From JBBQKF01 sp964549475 (lineage in GTDB: Bacteria; Bacillota; Clostridia; Saccharofermentanales; UBA5734), in assembly GCA_964549475.1 (NCBI GenBank), contig CAZJXH010000096.1, positions 1 to 12,482 on the forward strand: 12,482 nucleotides of DNA, given 5' to 3'. The position numbers and the translations under genes were made by a program. Numbering within the stretch: the first letter of the stretch is position 1; each line of letters begins with the position of its first letter. Positions 1 through 5,767 of the stretch are shown here, piece by piece. Below the pieces are notes generated by a model that was not told the origin of the DNA, searched no databases, and saw only the letters and a list, made by a program, of their open reading frames with translations.

Positions 1-1
1 G

Positions 2-229
2 CACCCTTATACTCAGGCGCTCTTGTCTTCGATTCTGGTACCGGATACCGACGTGAAGACAAAACGGATTATTCTGGAGGGGGATGTTCCAAGTGCCTAT
101 AACCCGCCAAGCGGCTGCCATTTCCATACGAGATGCCGCTATGCTTCTGAAATCTGTAAAACGGACGCACCAGTCATGACGGATTTAGGGAACGGGCATT
201 GTGTTGCTTGCCATTTATGTAAAAAATAA
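2..229 (+). CDS. Oligo/dipeptide ABC transporter ATP-binding protein, C-terminal end (partial)
   Basis: Only the last 75 codons are present; the frame is open to the left edge. The fragment begins with HPYTQALL, the conserved start of the C-terminal extension found in OppD/OppF/DppD/DppF ATPases after the nucleotide-binding domain. It continues with the family's Cys-containing segment (GCHFHTRC, then SEIC), with further Cys residues near the end (GHC, AC, LC). These proteins sit on the inner membrane face and energise peptide import. OppD and OppF types cannot be separated from this tail; F is slightly favoured because the last transporter gene of such operons is often the F type. It stops with TAA at 227-229, 18 nt before the dipeptidase start, so the two are probably co-transcribed and linked in peptide use. 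Confidence 0.88.
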   Translation, partial: HPYTQALLSSILVPDTDVKTKRIILEGDVPSAYNPPSGCHFHTRCRYASEICKTDAPVMTDLGNGHCVACHLCKK

Positions 230-247
230 TTGAAAGAAGCGGATAAT

Positions 248-1660
248 ATGGAAAATATAAATCTGGATGTCTGGATAGAGGAACACATGGATCAATTTAT
301 TACAGACATTATTGATCTGGTAAATATACCTAGTGTCAGTGTGGAAACAGGAGATCCCCAAAAACCTTTTGGAGAAACATGCCTTCATGTGCTTGAAAAA
401 GCATTGAAGATTGTACGCCGTATGGGATTTGAGGGAAAAAACCATGAAAATTATTGTGGCACCTTGTTATGGAAGGGCGACACGGATCATGAGATCGGTG
501 TTTTCAGCCATCTGGATGTAGTACCGGAAGGAACCGGCTGGGAGTATGAACCGTATCAGGCTGTTGTGGAGGAGGATTGCATTATCGGGAGAGGAACAGC
601 ATATAATAAAGGCCCCGCTATGGCTTCCTTATATGCCCTGAATTATTTAAAAGACAGTGGATGGAGGCCAAGACATTCAATACGCCTGTTTTTTGGCTGT
701 AATGAAGAATGCGGGATGAATGACATCCAATATTATATCAATAATAATCCTATGCCCGTATTTTCGTTTACACCGGATGCGGCATTCCCGGTCTGTTATG
801 GAGAAAAAGGCATTATGGAAATTGATGCAGAGTATGATCTGAAATCCAGCATATTGAAGGAATTCAGTTCTGGAGTAGCTTCAAATTCAGTACCGAGGGA
901 TGCCTATGCAATTATTGAAGGTGAAGAAACCGCCATCCGGAAAGCCTTAAAGGGGAAGAATATCGATAATATTGAAAACTGCGGCAATAACAATTATAGA
1001 ATATCTGCGAAAGGAATTGCAGCACATGCAGCATTTCCGGAGGGCTCTGACAGTGCTCAGACAAAGCTTGCCTGTATCCTTGAACAATCCGGATTGCTTG
1101 ACGGGAGAGCCCGGAAACTGATGGAAGCGATTGCCGGTTTATTTGCAGATTATAACGGAGTCGGGATCAAAGTACCCTATGAGGACGACATTTCCGGGAA
1201 GTTAACCCATGTGGGGGGGTTCGCAAGGACTTGTGACAATATATTTCGTCAGAACATCAACATCCGTTATCCAATTACTGCCAATAGAGAGAAAATGGTG
1301 AATCAGATTACTGCGGTACTGAAAAAATATGATTTTACTATAATAAAAATAAAAGACAGTCCACCTGCTTTCGTGAATAAAGAAGAACCGATCATTAAGC
1401 GATTGACCGATATCTGTAATAAGCAGCTGGGTCTTTCTTTAGAGCCGTATATAATGGGAGGCGGTACCTATGCAAGAAAGCTCAATCACGCAGTTGGTTA
1501 TGGGCCGGGGATTCCACATTCGGGGAATAAATTCGGACCGGAAAGAGGAAGAGGGCACCAGCCGGATGAATATGTCGAATTAGAAAAGCTTAAAAATGCG
1601 ATCTGCATATATGCAGAGGCCATTAAGGCTATTGATGCGCTAGTGCCCTGTACCCTCTGA
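248..1660 (+). CDS. pepV: M20 family PepV-like dipeptidase with an altered metal-bridging residue
   Basis: A 470-residue protein, the same length as PepV of Lactobacillus as I recall it. PepV enzymes are cytosolic two-zinc aminopeptidases that split Xaa-dipeptides, here plausibly peptides brought in by the upstream transporter. Visible family residues are H88 and D90 (SHLDVVPEG), catalytic E153 with ligand E154 (CNEECG), D177 (FTPDAAFP), lid-domain H260 (AAHAAFPEG) and H437 (GHQPDEY). The expected GRGTxDDKGP motif reads GRGTAYNKGP, so position 119, the Asp shared by both zinc ions in PepV, is Tyr, and the next residue is Asn. The fold and all other ligands are kept and the frame is intact, so this is not an obvious pseudogene. 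A diverged or metal-poor enzyme, or a binding protein, is possible. The ATG at 248 is preferred over an in-frame TTG at 230, which abuts the preceding stop; its ribosome site (GAAAGAAG) is weak. Confidence 0.9.
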   Translation: MENINLDVWIEEHMDQFITDIIDLVNIPSVSVETGDPQKPFGETCLHVLEKALKIVRRMGFEGKNHENYCGTLLWKGDTDHEIGVFSHLDVVPEGTGWEYEPYQAVVEEDCIIGRGTAYNKGPAMASLYALNYLKDSGWRPRHSIRLFFGCNEECGMNDIQYYINNNPMPVFSFTPDAAFPVCYGEKGIMEIDAEYDLKSSILKEFSSGVASNSVPRDAYAIIEGEETAIRKALKGKNIDNIENCGNNNYRISAKGIAAHAAFPEGSDSAQTKLACILEQSGLLDGRARKLMEAIAGLFADYNGVGIKVPYEDDISGKLTHVGGFARTCDNIFRQNINIRYPITANREKMVNQITAVLKKYDFTIIKIKDSPPAFVNKEEPIIKRLTDICNKQLGLSLEPYIMGGGTYARKLNHAVGYGPGIPHSGNKFGPERGRGHQPDEYVELEKLKNAICIYAEAIKAIDALVPCTL

Positions 1661-1724
1661 TTCCATAGGATACCGCTGGCTAAATTTCTGTATGACAGCA
1701 TTGCCGTCAATCACAATCCATTCA

Positions 1725-1798
1725 GTGCAACATGGGGACGGTTCTTATATTTCATTTTGTTTTGTTTATGAAATATAAGAACCGTCCCCATGTTGCAC
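1725..1798. repeat. Perfect 31-bp inverted repeat (REP-like hairpin)
   Basis: Arms 1725-1755 and 1768-1798 are exact reverse complements over 31 bp. They enclose a 12-nt loop, TTTGTTTTGTTT. The arm contains the block GGGGACGGTTCTT. I recall this block from dispersed Bacillota repeats of the form AAGAACCGTCCCC, often discussed with REP-associated tyrosine transposases (RAYT/Y1 type), but could not check it. No transposase gene is present, so this would be a non-autonomous copy. It lies 64 nt after the dipeptidase stop and could also act as a bidirectional mRNA-end barrier, though no T-run follows the stem. Confidence 0.85.
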
Positions 1799-1809
1799 CC
1801 ATGTTGCAC
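1788..1809 (+). repeat. 11-bp tandem duplication at the inverted-repeat end
   Basis: CCATGTTGCAC occurs twice head to tail (1788-1798 and 1799-1809). The first copy is the outer end of the right arm of the 31-bp inverted repeat. The second copy lies just outside it. This may be a slipped duplication or a remnant of an adjacent repeat copy. Confidence 0.85.
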
Positions 1810-1918
1810 GGATTTACTTTATTAAATTCTATGCCTGCAGGAGGGGGGTGGATTTTACTTTGGTAATTGAGGGGCAATTTAGGGGTTGAAAAACACTGGA
1901 TTATTTTTACAATCCCTA

Positions 1919-1947
1919 TTGACAAACAAATAATCTCTGTATATACT
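1919..1947 (+). promoter_or_regulatory. Sigma-A promoter of the cysK-metY operon
   Basis: A consensus -35 box TTGACA (1919-1924) is separated by 17 nt from a -10 box TATACT (1942-1947). Transcription should start near 1954, about 30 nt before the ribosome site of the first leader reading frame and about 250 nt before cysK. The long leader suggests control after transcription initiation. An AT-rich run (CATATATGATATATATA) lies between the -10 box and the leader frame. Confidence 0.82.
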
Positions 1948-1995
1948 TAAATCATACTAAACATATATGATATATATACAATAAAGGAGGCCGCA

Positions 1996-2076
1996 ATGAT
2001 AAAAGGAAAAAGAAACGGAAGCATACGTCGGCTTATCGGACAAAATGCTGTAAACAAGCGATGTTGCAGAGGATAA
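1996..2076 (+). CDS. Putative Cys-codon leader peptide upstream of cysK
   Basis: A 26-codon frame starting with ATG, preceded by AAAGGAGG (1983-1990) with a 5-nt spacer. This site is far stronger than that of cysK itself. The peptide is rich in Arg/Lys and ends NKRCCRG, with tandem cysteine codons TGT TGC at 2062-2067 just before the TAA. A short, well-initiated frame with tandem codons for the pathway's product, placed between the promoter and the biosynthetic gene, is the classic arrangement of a leader peptide that senses aminoacyl-tRNA supply. Cysteine-run leaders of this type are known ahead of sulfur genes in mycobacteria, as I recall; I know of none established in Bacillota. The frame could be a chance ORF, but the similar frame before metY argues against that. 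Confidence 0.55.
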   Translation: MIKGKRNGSIRRLIGQNAVNKRCCRG

Positions 2077-2102
2077 GAATCATACTTGCCTGACCAGTAG
2101 CA

Positions 2103-2136
2103 GCATATGCAATAATTATATATAATTGTAATATGC
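2103..2136 (+). promoter_or_regulatory. AU-rich hairpin between the leader frame and cysK
   Basis: GCATAT (2103-2108) pairs with ATATGC (2131-2136). Inside it, CAAT (2110-2113) can pair with ATTG (2125-2128), and the loop is AT-rich. No T-run follows, so it does not look like an intrinsic terminator. Part of it (2108-2114) is also complementary to the leader's cysteine codons (2062-2068), giving two mutually exclusive folds. Its role is unknown. Confidence 0.45.
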
Positions 2137-2203
2137 ATAATAATATAATGACAATGAATAATATTGAGTAATACGGATAATATTTTGAAAGGTCGTGAAT
2201 TTT

Positions 2204-3136
2204 ATGTCTGAAATTAAAAAGAGCTTTGTGGAACTGATTGGAAATACACCTGTGCTGGAACTCGTCAATGTGGAGAAGAATAACAACCTGTCTGCAAGAA
2301 TTATTGCAAAGCTGGAATACTTCAATCCTGCGGGAAGCGTCAAGGACAGAATCGCAAAAGCGATGATCGAGGATGCCGAAGGCAAAGGGCTTTTAAAGCC
2401 GGATTCTGTCATCATCGAACCAACGAGCGGGAATACCGGAATCGGACTGGCGGCGGTTGCCGCATCGAAAGGATACCGGATCATCCTCACCATGCCGGAG
2501 ACAATGAGCGTTGAACGCAGAACGCTTCTAAAAGCGTACGGTGCGGAGCTTGTCCTGACAGAGGGCGCCCTCGGGATGAAAGGCGCCATCGCCAAGGCGG
2601 AAGAGCTGGCTGGAACCATTCCGAACAGCTTTATTCCGGGACAATTTGACAATCCCGCCAATCCTGCGATCCACAAGGCGACAACAGGGCCGGAAATCTG
2701 GGATCAGACCGATGGCAAAGTGGACTTTTTTATCGCCGGTGTCGGCACAGGCGGAACGATAACCGGAGTGGGCGAGTATCTGAAATCCAAAAATCCGAGA
2801 ATCAAGGTGATCGCAGTCGAGCCGGCCGGATCTCCGGTCTTATCCGAAGGAAGAAGCGGTCGGCATAAGATCCAGGGGATCGGTGCAGGATTTGTACCGA
2901 GTGTGCTCAACACATCCATCTATGATGAGATTATCCGTGTTGAAAACGAGGATGCGTTCAAAACGGGTAAAGAGATCGCGAAAAAAGAAGGCATTCTAGT
3001 GGGAATATCTTCCGGAGCTGCGGTATGGGCGGCGATCGAAATTGCAAAACGTCCCGGAAACGAAGAGAAATCAATCGTTGTCCTTCTTCCTGACACCGGG
3101 GACCGGTATCTTTCGACCCCGCTGTTCGCAGAATAG
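2204..3136 (+). CDS. cysK: Cysteine synthase A (O-acetylserine sulfhydrylase)
   Basis: A 310-residue cytosolic PLP enzyme that makes L-cysteine from O-acetylserine and sulfide. The family signatures are all present. The N-terminal IGNTPVLEL is typical. The PLP-binding lysine is K47 in NPAGSVKDR, the substrate loop is TSGNTG (74-79), and the phosphate-binding loop is GTGGT (181-185). S269 in GISSGAA corresponds to the serine that contacts the pyridine nitrogen. Length is normal. The ATG at 2204 is chosen because GAAAGG (2187-2192) lies 11 nt upstream; an in-frame GTG at 2195 would be only 2 nt from that site. The protein contains no cysteine at all, which suits an enzyme needed during cysteine shortage. 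It is the first enzyme gene of an operon with metY, with no terminator between them. Confidence 0.96.
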   Translation: MSEIKKSFVELIGNTPVLELVNVEKNNNLSARIIAKLEYFNPAGSVKDRIAKAMIEDAEGKGLLKPDSVIIEPTSGNTGIGLAAVAASKGYRIILTMPETMSVERRTLLKAYGAELVLTEGALGMKGAIAKAEELAGTIPNSFIPGQFDNPANPAIHKATTGPEIWDQTDGKVDFFIAGVGTGGTITGVGEYLKSKNPRIKVIAVEPAGSPVLSEGRSGRHKIQGIGAGFVPSVLNTSIYDEIIRVENEDAFKTGKEIAKKEGILVGISSGAAVWAAIEIAKRPGNEEKSIVVLLPDTGDRYLSTPLFAE

Positions 3137-3199
3137 CAATTTGTAAAACAACGGGAAATCGACAGGAAATCGTTAAAAACAACGAAGGAGGCATATATT

Positions 3200-3292
3200 A
3201 TGTATTCAGTGGTATTTATCATGCTTCGCAAGAACTATCGAAACGGGCGAATGTGCTGTTGTAAGGAACCATACGAGAGGGACACTCTTTGA
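3200..3292 (+). CDS. Putative triple-Cys leader peptide upstream of metY
   Basis: A 30-codon frame with ATG, preceded by a full AAGGAGG (3185-3191) and an 8-nt spacer. The peptide contains NGRMCCCKE, with three consecutive cysteine codons TGC TGT TGT at 3254-3262, and ends at TGA (3290-3292), 64 nt before metY. It is in the same position relative to metY as the Cys-Cys frame is to cysK. I see no promoter in 3137-3199, so it should lie inside the cysK-metY transcript and could set metY expression separately. The stretch TTGTAAG (3259-3265), which overlaps the last Cys codon, is an exact complement of CTTACAA (3351-3357) at the metY start, suggesting control of translation. Confidence 0.6.
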   Translation: MYSVVFIMLRKNYRNGRMCCCKEPYERDTL

Positions 3293-3356
3293 AAATTGAA
3301 ATAACGAAAATATGAATTCAATATTCGAATCAAATCGATGAAAGAAGGAACTTACA

Positions 3357-4640
3357 ATGAGTAATAAGAAATACAAATTTGAAACCCTGCAGCTTCATGT
3401 CGGACAGGAAAAACCTGATTCCGCAACGGATGCAAGAGCGGTACCGATCTATGCGACCTCCTCCTATGTCTTTGCGAATTCCGCCCAGGCAGCCGGCCGG
3501 TTCGGATTGTCCGAAGGCGGCAACATCTACACAAGGCTCATGAATCCGACATCGGATGTGTTCGAACAGCGCATCGCCGCTCTCGAAGGTGGCGCTGCAG
3601 CCCTGGCGACGGCGTCCGGCGCGGCGGCTGTGACTTATTCCATCCAGAATATTGCGCATGCGGGGGACCATATCGTTTCCGACAAGCGCATCTACGGCGG
3701 CTCGTACAACCTTCTCGCCCATACGCTTCCGGATTTCGGCATCGAAACCCCTTTTGTGGACGGAAGCGATCTGGAGAATTTCCGCAAAGCCATCAAGCCC
3801 AATACGAAGGCGATCTTCGTTGAAACCCTGGGCAATCCGAATTCCACTATCGTTGACATCGACGCGATTGCGGCACTTGCGCATAAGAACGGTATTCCGC
3901 TGCTTGTTGACAACACATTCGCCACCCCTTACCTGTTCCGTCCAATCGAACATGGCGCCGACGTCGTCATCCATTCGGCGACGAAATTCATCGGCGGCCA
4001 TGGCACCGCCATCGGCGGCGTCATCGTGGATTCCGGCAAATTCGACTGGGCCGCGAACGACAAATTCCCCGGGCTTTCCAAGCCGAACCCGAGCTACCAC
4101 GGCGTCGTATTCACTCAAGCGGTCGGAAACCTCGCCTACATCATGAAAATCCGGGTGACTCTGCTTCGGGATACCGGCGCAACGGTCAGTCCGTTCCATT
4201 CCTTCCTGTTCCTGCAAGGCCTTGAGACGCTGTCCCTCCGCGTCGAACGCCATGTGTCCAATGCGCTCAAAGTGGTCGACTATCTCTCGAAGCACCCGCA
4301 GGTCGAAGCGGTGAACCATCCCGCACTCAGGAGCCATCCCGACCATGCACTGTATCAGAAGTATTACCCCAACGGAGCCGGTTCGATTTTCACCTTTGAA
4401 ATCAAAGGCGATGCGGACAGAGCAAAAGCCTTCATCGACAAACTCGAGATTTTCTCGCTGCTTGCCAATGTGGCAGATGTGAAATCCCTGGTCATCCATC
4501 CGGCCAGCACGACACACTCCCAGCTTAGTCCGGAGGAACTGCTCGATCAGGGGATCAAGCCGAACACGATCCGTCTTTCCATCGGAACCGAGCATATCGA
4601 CGATATTATTGCGGACCTGGAACAGGCTTTTGAGGCATGA
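3357..4640 (+). CDS. metY: O-acetylhomoserine sulfhydrylase (Cys/Met metabolism PLP enzyme)
   Basis: A 427-residue cytosolic PLP enzyme of the Cys/Met gamma-replacement family. The length and N-terminus (FETLQLHVGQ) fit O-acetylhomoserine aminocarboxypropyltransferase, which makes homocysteine from O-acetylhomoserine and sulfide, better than the shorter cystathionine synthases and lyases. The cofactor lysine is K210 in HSATKFIGGHG, the tyrosine of YTRLMNPT is Y58, and the C-terminal SIGTEHIDDI segment is typical. Start: ATG 3357 with AAAGAAGGA at 3341-3349. No cysteine occurs in the protein. The gene is more GC-rich than its neighbours, which may reflect separate ancestry or expression-related codon choice. 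With cysK it forms a sulfide-fixing pair feeding cysteine and methionine. Confidence 0.94.
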   Translation: MSNKKYKFETLQLHVGQEKPDSATDARAVPIYATSSYVFANSAQAAGRFGLSEGGNIYTRLMNPTSDVFEQRIAALEGGAAALATASGAAAVTYSIQNIAHAGDHIVSDKRIYGGSYNLLAHTLPDFGIETPFVDGSDLENFRKAIKPNTKAIFVETLGNPNSTIVDIDAIAALAHKNGIPLLVDNTFATPYLFRPIEHGADVVIHSATKFIGGHGTAIGGVIVDSGKFDWAANDKFPGLSKPNPSYHGVVFTQAVGNLAYIMKIRVTLLRDTGATVSPFHSFLFLQGLETLSLRVERHVSNALKVVDYLSKHPQVEAVNHPALRSHPDHALYQKYYPNGAGSIFTFEIKGDADRAKAFIDKLEIFSLLANVADVKSLVIHPASTTHSQLSPEELLDQGIKPNTIRLSIGTEHIDDIIADLEQAFEA

Positions 4641-4708
4641 CACCACCGGACAATCCATGAGATGAAATTCCATCCCTATGCCATGGCGATAGAATTTCAA
4701 ATAGAAAG

Positions 4709-4760
4709 ACTCCCTTCAATTCATATCCTGCAAAGGATCCATTGACGGGAGTTTTCTGTT
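4709..4760 (+). terminator. Intrinsic terminator after metY
   Basis: ACTCCC (4709-4714) pairs with GGGAGT (4747-4752). The stem continues inward with a mismatch and TCAAT/ATTGA, then ATCC/GGAT around a short loop, and TTTTCTGTTTG follows. This is a long imperfect stem with a T-rich tail, 68 nt after the metY stop. A second imperfect hairpin (4664-4698, GAAATT/AATTTC outer stem) lies just before it but lacks a T-run. Confidence 0.8.
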
Positions 4761-4816
4761 TGTGGAACCTGTATGGAATGAGCGGGAAGACACCCTTGAC
4801 GCAGAGAAAAATATTC

Positions 4817-4845
4817 TTGACACAGTAGAATTTATCCTTTATCAT
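4817..4845 (+). promoter_or_regulatory. Promoter of the GntR-larA-glycerate kinase operon
   Basis: TTGACA (4817-4822), a 17-nt spacer and TATCAT (4840-4845) form a near-consensus sigma-A promoter. Transcription would start near 4852, about 97 nt before the regulator's ATG and immediately before the direct repeats, a good place for a repressor to act. Confidence 0.75.
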
Positions 4846-4872
4846 CATATCATCATACGTTTAAACCGATCC

Positions 4873-4923
4873 GATAAAAAACACATTTTGATAAAAACAC
4901 ATATTTGATAAAAGCCCATTCAG
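4873..4923 (+). promoter_or_regulatory. Three 17-bp direct repeats, possible operator
   Basis: GATAAAA recurs at 4873, 4890 and 4907 with exact 17-bp spacing. The units are GATAAAAAACACATTTT, GATAAAAACACATATTT and the more diverged GATAAAAGCCCATTCAG. They fill the 5' untranslated region between the promoter and the GntR-type regulator gene. They may be binding sites for that regulator (autoregulation), although FadR-type regulators usually bind short palindromes. Confidence 0.5.
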
Positions 4924-4948
4924 AGAGAAGAAAGAAGGAACGCCGCCA

Positions 4949-5662
4949 ATGGCAGGAATAACCCGGATCAAGTCCAAGACCAAATGCGATACCGTAGTGG
5001 ATGCGATGCTTTCGATGATCATCAATGGAGAATATATACAAGGACAGCGTCTCCCGTCCGAGAATGTCTTCATGGATAGTTTCGGTGTCAGCCGGGTAAC
5101 GGTCCGCGAGGCGTTCAAAAAGCTGAATTCAATGGGGGTGGTAATGATCAGACAGGGGGAAGGCACCTTTGTCAACCGGGTGGACATGAGCACGCTGATG
5201 AAACCGCTTTTCTCTATGATCGCATTCGACCGGATGAGCATCAACCAGATTTATGACGCGCGCCTGTACATTGAAGCCGGCACCGCACATCTTGCGGCAA
5301 TGAACCGGACGGATATGGAACTATGCCATTTGAAAGAATTGATCGAAAAAATGCGGACAGTCGTGGAGGAGAACAATGGAGACAATTTTTCCGAACTGGA
5401 TGCGGACTTCCATCTGGCGATAGGCGAGGCATCCCGAAACGATATTCTGCTGGGTGCATATATCACGATCAAAAGTATATTAAAAGGATATATTAAAAGA
5501 ACCAATTATTCAAAGGAGACTGTCCGAACGTCTTTTCATTACCATGAAAGACTGGTGGAATTGATGGAGGCACAAAACGCCAACGAAACGGAAGCCGTTA
5601 TGAAAGCGCATGTCGAATCTTCTAAAGCATCCCTTTTAGCGCAACTGGAAGATGTAAAGTAG
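4949..5662 (+). CDS. GntR family transcriptional regulator, FadR/FCD subfamily
   Basis: A 237-residue DNA-binding protein. Residues about 10-78 form the winged helix-turn-helix, with the GntR hallmark LPSEN (35-39), GVSRVTVREAFKKL (46-59) and the wing QGEGTFV (69-75). Residues about 95-230 are an FCD ligand domain: RLYIE (105-109), then D151 and H155 in the D-x3-H pattern, H199 and H221. These four match the metal-binding set of FCD proteins, whose usual ligands are small carboxylates bound through that metal. Start: ATG 4949 with AGAAGGA about 9 nt upstream. It is first in an operon with the LarA homologue and glycerate kinase, so a 2-hydroxyacid such as glycerate or lactate is the likely effector. 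Direct repeats upstream suggest self-control. Confidence 0.92.
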   Translation: MAGITRIKSKTKCDTVVDAMLSMIINGEYIQGQRLPSENVFMDSFGVSRVTVREAFKKLNSMGVVMIRQGEGTFVNRVDMSTLMKPLFSMIAFDRMSINQIYDARLYIEAGTAHLAAMNRTDMELCHLKELIEKMRTVVEENNGDNFSELDADFHLAIGEASRNDILLGAYITIKSILKGYIKRTNYSKETVRTSFHYHERLVELMEAQNANETEAVMKAHVESSKASLLAQLEDVK

Positions 5663-5748
5663 GACGAAAAAACGCTCCTTATCAAAAGAGAATCGCACAT
5701 CAGGCATTTTCTGAACAGGAAAAGGACTGCACCACTCAGTAATCCATT

Positions 5749-5767
5749 AAAGGAGGGAAAAGCATTG
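5749..5767 (+). promoter_or_regulatory. Strong ribosome site fixing a TTG start
   Basis: AAAGGAGGG (5749-5757) stands 7 nt before TTG (5765-5767). No in-frame ATG lies near, and the encoded N-terminus matches LarA alignment spacing, so TTG is the real start of the LarA homologue. Confidence 0.85.

Larger units (their letters stand above)
1661..1918. other. Non-coding spacer before the cysK promoter
   Basis: No credible gene is seen here. The notable content is the 31-bp inverted repeat at 1725-1798 and the 11-bp tandem copy beside it. The rest (1661-1720 and 1810-1918) is AT-rich sequence with G runs near 1840-1850 and 1870-1885. I recognise no riboswitch or T-box in it; in particular the conserved T-box sequence AGGGTGG-ACCGCG is absent. 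Confidence 0.6.

Noticed and set aside
230..247. TTG at 230 as start of the dipeptidase
   Set aside because: It directly abuts the preceding stop with no ribosome site, and the ATG at 248 gives the family's usual length and residue numbering.
2195..2203. GTG at 2195 as start of cysK
   Set aside because: It is only 2 nt from the GAAAGG site; ATG 2204 has workable spacing and the normal CysK N-terminus.
1948..2203. T-box or SAM riboswitch in the cysK leader
   Set aside because: The conserved T-box sequence and an antiterminator/terminator pair are absent, and no S-box core was recognised.
3330..4700. A long minus-strand frame of about 456 codons opposite metY
   Set aside because: It is the antisense shadow of a well-recognised GC-rich gene. 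Its translation has no recognisable family features, and it would run through the terminator.
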